The notes below the pieces were generated by a model. It searched no databases. It was not told the DNA's origin and saw only the letters and a program-made list of their open reading frames with translations. A stretch of 64,000 nt of DNA from Amoebophrya sp. A120. Its lineage: Eukaryota > Sar > Dinophyceae > Syndiniales > Amoebophryaceae. Positions 54,101 through 62,559 of this stretch are shown one piece after another. The stretch lies in the NCBI GenBank assembly GCA_905178155.1, contig CAJINV010000002.1, positions 1 through 64,000 on the forward strand, written 5' to 3'. Made by a program: the position numbers and the translations under genes. Each line of letters begins with the position of its first letter. Positions within the stretch are counted from its first letter, which is position 1.

Positions 54101-54365
54101 TCCCTTTGCGCTCTTCAGGTGTTCCGCGGCGAGGTCTTTTCGCGCGCGGTGGATTGTGGCCCGCTTTACGCACAGCTCATTGTGCTCCCACACTCGAACG
54201 CCACGCGGTCCGTGCGCTTTTCTTGTACCATACAAGTCCCTTGTATGTGTCCGGCAGTACATACAAAAACTGCATTTTTGTATATCGGATTTATGTGTTC
54301 CTCTTCCCTTTCGTATGCTTTCTTCCCCTTTCGTATGTTGTAGGTACCCTTCGCGTACTGGGTAC
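51199..54365. other. 3' part of the large G+C-rich element, no gene
   Basis: Just over 3 kb of G+C-rich sequence after the ORF stop. Long frames on both strands (for example around 53.2-54.3 kb) overlap each other and have compositions typical of random G+C-rich DNA. No domain, repeat array or RNA gene recognised. Confidence 0.5.
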
Positions 54366-54379
54366 CCTTCGTGTACTGG
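54366..54379. repeat. Candidate terminal inverted repeat, right
   Basis: CCTTCGTGTACTGG, exact complement of 46028-46041. Immediately inside, GTACCCTTCGCGTACTGG is a diverged tandem copy (54343-54361 region). Confidence 0.6.
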
Positions 54380-54458
54380 TTCATATGCTAAAATCGCCAG
54401 TCACTGAATGCAAAACTTCGACTGCGCTGAAACAAACACGCAAGACCGAGAGAGCCGT

Positions 54459-57390
54459 CTAGGTCAACAGGCAGAAGCACCGATGACCACGAGAGGACTC
54501 CTGGGTGCATATACTCGTGCGGCACCTGTTTGCCTTGCTTCCGAAATTGTGGGGGTTGTGCTTTTCTGCGCGATATTTCGCGTCGATCATGAGACCCAGA
54601 TACAGCTTCTCCAGCGACCCGATTTGCGACCCAGATACGTGTATCAAATGTAAAAGTGTCTGAGTCTGGACAATTGCGAGATTTGTCATGCATATTTCGG
54701 ATCACGCAAATGGCGTCTGATGCAGACAAAAGCATCACAGGTTTTGAGCACGCCTCATGCTGCCTCTCCCGCATGAGAAGCTTCCTACTTGCGTGCCAAG
54801 AAATGGACAGCTTTTGGAGCTCATGCAACACAAATTTTTGTGTGTTCCAGCGTTTGCATCACAAGTTCCAACCCTTCCAGACCCAGACATTTTTACAGTT
54901 GATAACGTATTTCATCACCTTGCTCCGGCGCAAGGCAGGCAGGAGGGGCGCGGTCGTCTCTGTCTTGAGGGGGGTGAGGTCGATATCAAAAGGAAAGGCC
55001 CCCCTCCCCATATCAAAACGCCAATGCTGGGGCTGGGTTTACGTACACAAATGCGCTCTGTCATGCGGTAAGGCATTTTTGCTTTTAGATATGGGGGGGG
55101 GCTTTCTCCCACGATATTCGACTTCGATGCCGGACAGGAAGGCGATACGACCCGGCATTCTGAGCAAAAACGTCCCCACCCCATAGCCAAGTTGGGAAAT
55201 CTCCTAGACAGAAAAACCAACCAGCTTTGGCTGTTGCGCATGACAAACTTGGCCTCGTAGTAGAGTAATCCTGTTTAGCTAGTTCAGCAACATCACAGAT
55301 CTAGGGCGTAATACTGAGTCGAGTATCACAAAGTCCAAAACGTGACTAGACGATGCTCCTTATCAACATGTGGCTCAGCATGAAAAACATTTTAAGCATG
55401 TAGATTTGCATGACAGCTCTGGCGGGGTGTTTTATGTGCTGGAAATAAAGACCAATTTAAAGCACAGCGAAGTTTCGAATTTTCACAAAAGGAAACAGGA
55501 GGGGTGGGGACGTTTTTCCTCAGGATACCCGGCGCAGTGTCCCGGAACGCGTCGCGTGATGGACTTCGCCATCGCGCGAAGTCCAGCACGATGATCGTCG
55601 GCAGCCGAGGTTCGCCACTATGCATTGCAAACACGTCTCAGTCTGAAAAAAGATGCGAAGTTCTGATCGTGCTAGCGCTGGTTACTGCAAAAATTCCTAT
55701 TTCACGATCACAAAAACAAATTGATCACTTGTTCTAGTGTACTGAGCCAAAGAGTTTCGTCTTTGGGTTAAAATGTAGCGAGCATGCGAAGTCATGCTGT
55801 GTTACTGAAGGGATGACTATTCATGCGGTATCAAGGTGTGGGGATTCCTCGGAGGCATTCGCAAAGCTACCTGTGACGCCACAGGTGCCATTCCGCACTT
55901 CGTAGAGCATGAAAGGGCTGCATGACAAACTTCAGCAGGCTTCCAGAGGTCGACATATTCGCAATCGATATAGTGCTGCTCTGTTGAAGAAATCGCTCGC
56001 CAAGTATTTATCTTCATCCGTACACCCACACTCGATGCCTTGGACGGTCTCCAAACTCGATGCAAACACGGGGAGTTTCTATCCTGTGCAAAAGTATCGC
56101 ACTCGTACAATAAACGCAAGTCTTGTAATTACAAATCTTGCTAGTTTCCAAGGCAAATCTGCATTACAAATTATTTCTCATGCTGAGGAAATTTGTGCAT
56201 GCATTTACACGAGTGCAAATAATAAATGCAAGTCTTGTATTAGAAATCTTGTTTCCAAGGCAAATCTGCATTACAAATTTTATTTCTCACGCTGAGGACG
56301 AGTAATAAGCGCAGCTCTTGTATTACACATCTTGTCTCCAAGGCACATCCGCATTACAAATATTCTTTCTCAGGCTGAGGCGATTTGTGTATGCATTTAT
56401 ATGAGTGCGATAGTCATAGTTTTGCAATGCGTAGCGTCCTACCGGTTGCAATTTCCACGACTTCGCCCTTGCCGGTGAAGACGGCAAGCCCGGTTACAGT
56501 CGTCACGAGCCCGCTTCCCACTGCTTCCAAAAAAATCTCCTGGGCCACGTGGGCCAGAGTCCCGCAGACGTTCCCCCACTCAATTTGCACCAGGCAGCTG
56601 GACTCGCCCGCCAAAGCGTCCTTGAACATGTCGCACGCCAGGGCCGTTAATCTTGGACAGGGCTGCATCGGGACATCTTCAAACTGGGTCGATTTCCGCG
56701 GGATACTTTGCAGTTTGTTGCAACGCATTTCACCGACGATTTCCGCAGCGGTTGCTTCCGATAGGCTATGGATTGCAAAAATGTCTGGGTCTGGAAGAAT
56801 GCGAGATCTGTCATGCAGTTTTTGCCTGACCCAGATCTTCTGGCATGCAAGCTCTAGCATCACAGATTTTGAGCACTTATTCCAATGCCTAATCCGCATG
56901 ACAAATCCTCCTTCTCGGAAACAAGAAATGGGGCTTTTTGCTAGCCATGCATGACAGATTTTATCTTGATGTAGACTTCGCATCACAAATTCAAATTCGA
57001 ATCTTTCCAGACCCAGACATTTTGGCATTTGATATAGGCCCAGTGCGTCCACAAGGATGTTTTTCTGCACGTCATCTCGTTCCAGCCGCATCGCCTCGAC
57101 CGGGTCAGGCATGTCGCAACAGAGCGCTGCATCGCCATAGTCGAATCCCACCACCGTTCCATCCTCCCTGGCACCGTAGTTGCGCAAAAATTGGTCTCCT
57201 TTGATAATCCCGTAAGCGTGGTGCTGGTCAACACACGCCGCAATTCCGCGTCCGACCGTTTCCTTGTCGTCCCTCTCCAGCAAGTCCTTGAAGACCGTCG
57301 GGAGCGGCTCCATGGTCAGCACGGCAAGGCCATTCCCCGTCCATGGTATCCGCGGTGCGTTTTGGTTCTCCAGGTCAATGCGATATAGCC
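54459..57390 (-). CDS. Kinase-fold-like protein lacking the catalytic Asp, six introners
   Basis: Minus strand, stop at 54459. Exons about 57390-57035, 56766-56434, 56079-55971, 55618-55528, 55155-55117, 54983-54905 and 54641-54459. All six TIR units excise in frame with 5 nt each. Near the N terminus, GLAVLTMEPLPTVF resembles a kinase hinge, HHAYGIIKGDQFLRNYG aligns with the HxDxKPxN catalytic loop, and VVGFDYGDA aligns with DFG. The catalytic-loop Asp and the metal-binding Asn are replaced (I and Q), so it may be a pseudokinase. The rest, ending CRTSICTQESSRGHRCFCLL, is unassigned. The first exon follows a GCGAAG acceptor; a downstream in-frame ATG lies at 57313. The kinase assignment is tentative. 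Confidence 0.78.
54642..54904. mobile_element. Introner, family I
   Basis: Ends TATCAAATGTAAAAGTGTC and the complement of TATCAACTGTAAAAATGTC. Flanks ACGTG and ACGTA match at 4 of 5. Confidence 0.92.
54984..55116. mobile_element. Introner, family V, 133 bp
   Basis: Ends TATCAAAAGGAAAGGCCCC and the complement of TATCGTGGGAGAAAGCCCC. Flanks GTCGA and TTCGA match at 4 of 5. Among the shortest units here. Confidence 0.9.
55156..55527. mobile_element. Introner, family II, perfect 5-bp duplication
   Basis: Left end CATTCTGAGCAAAAACGTCC (first base changed), right end the complement of TATCCTGAGGAAAAACGTCC. CCCGG flanks on both sides. Confidence 0.93.
55619..55970. mobile_element. Introner, family I variant
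   Basis: Ends TATGCATTGCAAACACGTC and the complement of TATCGATTGCGAATATGTC. In-frame excision. Confidence 0.83.
56080..56433. mobile_element. Introner, family III, enlarged by internal triplication
   Basis: Ends TATCCTGTGCAAAAGTATCG and the complement of TACGCATTGCAAAAC. The interior holds three diverged copies of an 80-90 bp segment containing CCAAGGCAAATCTGCATTAC and TTTCTCATGCTGAGG. Normal family III units are about 140 bp. Confidence 0.83.
56767..57034. mobile_element. Introner, family I, perfect 5-bp duplication
   Basis: Ends TATGGATTGCAAAAATGTC and the complement of TATCAAATGCCAAAATGTC. TAGGC flanks on both sides. Lies beyond the DFG-like motif of the kinase-like gene. Confidence 0.94.
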
Positions 57391-57529
57391 TTCGCAAGCG
57401 TTAAGTACACTGAGTGGTGTTACATGCCGTCGTTTCCTATGATTTGTCATGCGAAACCACGCATCTCAGATTCATTCTGCATGATCATGGTAGCTTGCAT
57501 GACAAACTCCTGTAGCGCTAAGTAAATCT

Positions 57530-59483
57530 TCAAAAAAATGAAGAACGACTCGTGCCAGAAGAAAGGAACAGAAGGATCCTTCTTTTGGCACGGGTCGTTC
57601 TTGAAGTCATGTAATACAACGACCAGTGTACTAACACTTGCGAATTCCATACACCGAGCGCGCACTTTATCCTAGAGAAAAAAGCTGGCAGGGCATGTTT
57701 GTAATGCAAAAATAAATACACAGTCACAGAAAAATTTGTCATGGGTGCTGGCCCCGTAGCATGCTATTTCAGATATGCAATACAGATTTTTTTGTGTATG
57801 TATTTTTGCATTACAAATGTGCCGCGCCAGCTTTTTTCTGTGTGATACAGCTTTCCAGCTCCTGGTCGGGGACGAACTTCACCGCGAGCGGAGGATTATC
57901 CTGAGCAAAAATGTCTCCACCCCAAGGTTGTCATGCAGGTTCGCATCTACAGAAATTTTCGTAGTGCGCAAACTTCTCATGACAGGCGGATTTGTCATGC
58001 TATAAACAGGACAAGCTGACGGACTTAGGATGCCAATGGTCTTCATCACCTGCACGACAATATGGACTTCAACTTGTTGTGATGCGTGACTCCCAAAAGG
58101 TCTAGGTTTGTGCTGCAAATAAATCCTTATGATCTGGACTTTGGGGAGGGGACATTTTTAGTCAGGATAAAGATTACACTGCACCTATGGAAGCAAAACC
58201 AAACGTTGGAAACTTGTTTAGGTGAAAAAACTTCATAAACATACACATAAAGTTTATTCTTGATGCGACAACATGATGTAGCGTGCTCGTGTTCTTGCAG
58301 TGGAGGCAGCTGCTACTGTGGCTGGCTGTAAGTCGCTGCAGGGTGATGGTGGACGATGGGCGTGCTCCTGAGGAGGAGCTTTATGCATTACAAATTCTCG
58401 CCTCAACGTTACCAACGTCCAGGGAGGCGCTTCCATACCGCGACATAGGTCACCACCTCCACCTCCCGCTTCTGCCGCGGACTCAGTTCCGGTGGCTGAA
58501 CTCTTCCAGACCCAGACGTATTTGCATTTGATGTCGCCCACTTCCGTGCAATACGCAGGATATGCTCGAAGAACTCGTAGGCCGTCTTATCCTCATATGC
58601 ACTGCAAATAGAAGTCCTGGGTCCTCCTCCCCTGGATGAAAATTATTGTCCAGTTTTGCTGATAAATCGATCGGTGAACAAGAGTAGCTGAATGCAGTGA
58701 AGGGCACCTAAGCAGCATGAAAATTTTTGTGCGGTTGTGTCAGTAAAGTGCATCAGGCCCAGGAGAAAGAACTGCGCGTTTGCATCACAGAGAGGCAGTT
58801 CTGTTGCGCGACGTTCATAAACAACAGCATGATCATGGCAGTGAAACATTGCAAATCGCGCCAGAGGACCCAGAGACGTTCTTTGCAAGTGCATAAATCA
58901 TTTTGCCAGTCTGCGCTCTCCATAAACAGTCGCAAGTCTTCATCTGCCGGGACCAGAATCGCCGCCCCGTTCTCCACGTGCACCACCCCAATCTGCTATC
59001 CTGAGTAAAAACGTCCCCGTCCCATAGTCAAGTTAGAAACCCTGCAACACAAATCGTGAAGTATAATTGATGGCTGTCACGCATGACAAACTTTTCTCTG
59101 TATTATAGGGCAGGATCGCAGGGGCAGCCGCTGCAACATTACAAACCCAGGAGCGCCTAACTATCCTATTTACAACATTAGCATTACAAATTCAATTCGA
59201 AGACACTACTGAGAACCATGCGTCTGATGTGGATGCGCATTACAAACCGGCGCAGTTGCTGCAATGGAGATTCTGCGTGACAACTCTGGGGCGGGGATGT
59301 TTATTCTACTCAGGATATCTGCCGCGCCAAGCCTTGCCCGGCAACCAGGTACTTGTGTACCTGGTTGCGGGGCATCTGCGGGGGTCCGAACACGACCATA
59401 GTGCCGGGCTTGGCTGGGTTGTCTCCCAATCGCGGCCAGTCCCCCGCGTTGGGAACTGGCCGAGATTGGGGAAGGGCGGGCAT
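57530..59483 (-). CDS. Minus-strand gene with five introners and an exonised introner relic
   Basis: ATG at 59483 (MPALPQSRPVPNAGDWPRLG). Exons 59483-59318, 58996-58896, 58595-58438, 58185-58170, 57896-57848 and then 57667 down. Every TIR unit plus 5 nt excises in frame. The protein continues with NPAKPGTMVVFGPPQMPRNQ and ENGAAILVPADEDLRLFMES, then a helix (YKTAYEFFEHILRIARKWA), and later REVEVVTYVAECNLPLAVKF. Between those last two, a 38-nt family I end is read through as ATSNANTSGSGRV without disturbing the frame. The last exon is uncertain: by the rule it ends at a TGA near 57530, inside a palindrome. Function unknown. Confidence 0.78.
57541..57602. repeat. 23-bp inverted repeat with short loop
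   Basis: AAGAACGACTCGTGCCAGAA at the left pairs with its near-complement ending TCGTTCTT at the right (about 20 of 23 bp). Could be a hairpin-forming 3' element or a tiny fold-back repeat. Confidence 0.8.
57668..57847. mobile_element. Introner, single-copy family
   Basis: Ends TATCCTAGAGAAAAAAGCTG and the complement of TATCACACAGAAAAAAGCTG, followed on both sides by GGCRSGGC. Confidence 0.85.
57897..58169. mobile_element. Introner, family II
   Basis: Ends TATCCTGAGCAAAAATGTC and GACATTTTTAGTCAGGATA. Flanks AGGAT and AAGAT match at 4 of 5. Confidence 0.92.
58186..58437. mobile_element. Introner, family IV-like
   Basis: Ends TATGGAAGCAAAACCAAACG and the complement of TATGGAAGCGCCTCCC, with CGTTGG shared inside. 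In-frame excision. Confidence 0.82.
58496..58533. mobile_element. Family I introner relic inside an exon
   Basis: Only one end remains: CCAGACCCAGACGTATTTG then CATTTGATG. No partner end at the expected distance. On the minus strand it is open and in frame with the exon on both sides. Confidence 0.65.
58596..58895. mobile_element. Introner, family I
   Basis: Ends TATGCACTGCAAATAGAAG and the complement of TATGCACTTGCAAAGAACG. Flanks CCTCA and AATCA. In-frame excision. Confidence 0.85.
58997..59317. mobile_element. Introner, family II, perfect 5-bp duplication
   Basis: Ends TATCCTGAGTAAAAACGTCC and the complement of TATCCTGAGTAGAATAAAC. TCTGC flanks on both sides. Confidence 0.94.
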
Positions 59484-59567
59484 ATTGATATTTAGAGATG
59501 AGTAGGGCCGGAAAATAAAACTCTAGAATTACAGTTGTCGCTGAAGAATAGTAATCTTTACGTGTCG

Positions 59568-59973
59568 CTAAAGAATCACAACCGTGCTGTCACATCCTGT
59601 GCAAAAACGTTTCATCCGCCCTAGATTTGTCATGCAAATTTGCATGCTGAGGATGTAGTGTAGCATGACAGAAGCCATTTTCTCCTTCTGGTTGGATAAG
59701 AGGGCAGCGGATCTGTGGCGCATTAGCTAGGAACGTCTAGTACACTGCATACCCACCAAACTTGTCATGCGTCAGCTTCACTAGAACTTCATGACTGTGG
59801 GGTCGAAACGTTTTCACACAGGATATGTCGCTGTAGAAAAAAAATACCACTGTATCATGCAAAAAATTCTTACAATTCACCACTCGTCGCAGATTAACAA
59901 CCACTAGAACAAAATGGACAGTCGCAATATCATTTTTGTCATTTCTTACGTACTAACACCTGGCTTAAGAGGA
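59568..59973 (-). CDS. Possible 3' exons of a minus-strand gene
   Basis: A 24-nt exon (59973-59950) lies between a CATCAG acceptor and a GTAAGAAA donor. It joins, through a TTTTTTTTCTACAG acceptor at 59830 and a family II introner, to a terminal exon ending at 59568. The reading is SPLKPGVSTDSTVVIL then stop. The mix of canonical and introner splicing is consistent with neighbouring genes, but the sequence is short, so chance is possible. Confidence 0.33.
59593..59825. mobile_element. Introner, family II-like
   Basis: Ends CATCCTGTGCAAAAACG and CGAAACGTTTTCACACAGGATA-type. Flanks TGTCA and TGTCG match at 4 of 5. Confidence 0.85.
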
Positions 59974-61656
59974 CTGATGTGGAAAAAAAGAAGCAACTTG
60001 AGGATTCACAAAACCCGGGTCGCGTTCTTGGGCTCTTTTAATATCGAGATGTCTTTACTCGATTCGCGTTCTTGCTTGCTGAGTTAATACAGAGACCACC
60101 CTCAGAAGAAAAAGGCTGATATGCTCGCTGGACGACTTCTTGCTCTTTCAGGCTAGAAATACTAGGACCCGCAAGTAGAGCGGCGTGCTGAAGTTTGGAT
60201 CTTGCCTTGTGCTGCAACAGAAGATCGACCTATCGGGATGAAAGTGTAGAAGTTACTCTTTCGCGTTTAGGACAAAATACTGTCTGTGTGCCTTTGCTCG
60301 CTTTGAGCCAAAGGTTTTGCACAATTAGTTTGGATCTTCATCTTCTTCAAATAAATCAGCTTGATATTCGTGATTCCGGGCTCAAGAATCCGAGTGCTCT
60401 AGAAGATGCTAATCTTCCCTCCACCTTGACCTGTGAACCAAAACTGGCTCGATTGAAACGTGTCTACACCTCTGCATTTGTCATGCGCTCCTTCGAGGAT
60501 TCATCTATATATGGGTTTTGGTGACACTACCCTTACTCGCAAGGTATGAAAAAAAAACAAGCTCTTGATGCGTGTGAAAAAACATGCTCTTCTGAAGAAA
60601 CAAGATCTTGACCGATGATCCAGTGGTGCGAAGACGACCACACTGTGACGAAGAACAAGCGTCGTGTAGTCAGACTGCTCTCTCTCTCTCTCTCTCACTC
60701 GGCCCTTAGAGGCAAAAAAAGACAGGTATGTACAAAAACCTGAGTTGACAACAAAAACTGCTTTTCCTCCCCGCCGGAGGTGATACCGATCGTGTATTCG
60801 ATACGACGAGTAACCGACCGCCCACAACTAAAAGTTGTAGATCCTGGATGCAACACGGATAGAACAGAAGATCCCAATATAGTGGCTGAGAATTACATTG
60901 AGATGGTACAACTAGAACGGTCCACAGCCCAATTGTTACACACCATGAGATGGAACGGTGCTTGAGATTTCGGTGCGATTCTAGTGGCAGAGAGCCTTCA
61001 CGATTCTAGTGGCAGGTCTTAACGGTGCTCGTACGCATGCAGTGCGTTATTTTCAGCGTTTTTCTCAACAGTGTTTTCAGTTTTTGTAGTTTTCTCGGTG
61101 TTCTTAGTATACAGTAAAACAATATTTGTATTTCTACGACCTTGAATACAGTCTCGTTTGTACAGTACTTGAATAAGTAAATATCTCTTGTTCATCTGTA
61201 GTCTCACATCGGACGGCACTAGCGCCCGAAACGCGGGGGCTGAAGTTGGTATCTGTCATCTGCTATACTGTTAGCGGTCTGGTTCTTTGCTAGATGCATT
61301 GCTGTGCTCGTTTACGCAAACGGAGGAGGACGAGGTAGGGGAAAATTATTGCTCGGGGTCACTTCTTATTTTTGTACATTAATGTTTAATTTTACAACAG
61401 CCTATAATAAATTGGATACGTCCTCTGCTCGAGAAGCGCAGCTTCTTTGGTGTATTAGTGTATTCAAGTTTAATTTGACAGCTGAGCTTGGTGCTTTGTA
61501 CGTTGAATTGTAATATTAAAGTCGTCGAAATCGAATACGAGTAAGTGCCAGGTCTGCATTGTAATGAGATGTTGTTCAACATGATTTGAAATAAACCGGA
61601 GTTTTACGTGCTGATGGAGTGTTGAGACTCCACTACTTTTTTCGATAAAAGTCTCT
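59974..61656. other. No assignable gene
   Basis: About 1.7 kb. A CT dinucleotide run lies at about 60677-60696. Frames on both strands (up to about 110 codons) lack splice support, introners or recognisable content. Composition becomes A+T-rich from 61 kb on. Confidence 0.4.
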
Positions 61657-62160
61657 TTAGCTGTAAAACAGCGGCTATCGTGAGGAAAAATCCCCCCTCC
61701 CCATATTGACGCGGTAGGTTTTCGAAAATTTCTTGTGTTGCTGATTTGTGGCCACAAATCGCGTCTGTCTTGCAAGACGGCAACTCCACCGGCTCTGCCG
61801 CATTATGCAGGCGGTTTGTCATGCTGCTAGGCCTACAGTACGGACGTTTTCCATGCTAGGTGCCTGGGTTAAAGCTTCTCTGTCTCTACTCAGGTTGGAT
61901 ATGGGTCTGCAGTGGTCTCTAGCAAGACAAGTCTCTTTTGTGTACTCAAATCCAGCATCAGAAACTTCGTTTTGATATGGGGAGGGAGGATTTGTCCTTT
62001 TGATAGCGGCCTCCCCGCCTCGTCCGAGAGGTTCATCGTCGCCCCGCTGTCCAGAGTCATGCCGTTCCCCGCCGCCGGTTTACTGCCGAATAGCTGTACC
62101 AGGGAAAGACGTCACGCTAGTATGTCGCACAATTGTCAATTGCACTTCTGGCACCGAGGC
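61657..62160 (-). CDS. Fragment with a retropepsin-like DSGAT motif, one introner
   Basis: Minus strand. An exon near 62095-62006 reads SKPAAGNGMTLDSGATMNLS and, after excision of a family V unit plus 5 nt, ends GRPLFYS and stop at 61657. LDSGAT resembles the active site of retroviral-like aspartic proteases (D-[ST]-G-[AS]). Upstream, MYASVPEVQLTIVRHTSVTS is open in a frame shifted by one base, suggesting an unrecognised splice or a frameshift. Too short to assign; it could be a host Ddi1-like or a retroelement-derived protease, or a coincidence. Confidence 0.4.
61676..62005. mobile_element. Introner, family V, perfect 5-bp duplication
   Basis: Ends TATCGTGAGGAAAAATCCCC and the complement of TATCAAAAGGACAAATCC. 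GCGGC flanks on both sides. Confidence 0.94.
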
Positions 62161-62559
62161 GTACATGTCGTTCTGCATGACAAATTCCGTCGTCTTCGCA
62201 CGACAGCAGCAAAAGGAACATGATCACGTCAACTTTCGTCCTAGACGCGGGCACAGTTGCAATGCATATCTAAGACTTAGCCCAGTCAACGTGCAAATTG
62301 TATCAAACGGGAGAGCGCAGTTGTTGTACAAAAAGCATGACGGTTTTATTTTGGTTCCTTTCTCGTAAAATTCGTTTCTGGATTTTGGACAAAAAACCAG
62401 ATTTTTCCGCGATGGGTTCCTTCTTGGCCCCGATCAGCTGCTGTTGTGTTTTCGGAAAAGTACTCTTATGTTTCAGAATGAATCATACCACTTTTTGTTT
62501 CTCATGCATAACTAGTACTGACAAATAGGTCGGTGAAGAGATGAATCTAAGGGATTTAC
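62161..62559. other. Unresolved, probably 3' exons of the next gene
   Basis: Lies between the protease-like fragment and a 21-nt exon that ends in a GTAAATCC donor, so further exons of that gene are expected here. None could be identified. Confidence 0.35.

Larger units (their letters stand above)
46028..54379. mobile_element. Candidate 8.35-kb primase-integrase mobile element
   Basis: CCAGTACACGAAGG at 46028-46041 is exactly inverted at 54366-54379, and the right end carries a second diverged copy. The interval is visibly richer in G+C than the gene array, reads in the opposite direction, and has no family I-VI introner inside. It encodes one large ORF with a primase-like domain and a DDE integrase. 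The boundaries are provisional because no clean target duplication was identified. Confidence 0.55.

Noticed and set aside
53236-54262. Several overlapping ORFs of over 200 codons on both strands
   Set aside because: Mutually overlapping frames in G+C-rich DNA with no domain or biased composition; typical of stop-poor sequence.
57447-57665. A minus-strand frame with HDFKNDPCQKKDPSVPFFW as the last exon of the 59.5-kb gene
   Set aside because: It does not match the phase left by the preceding introner, and its composition is shaped by the palindrome there.
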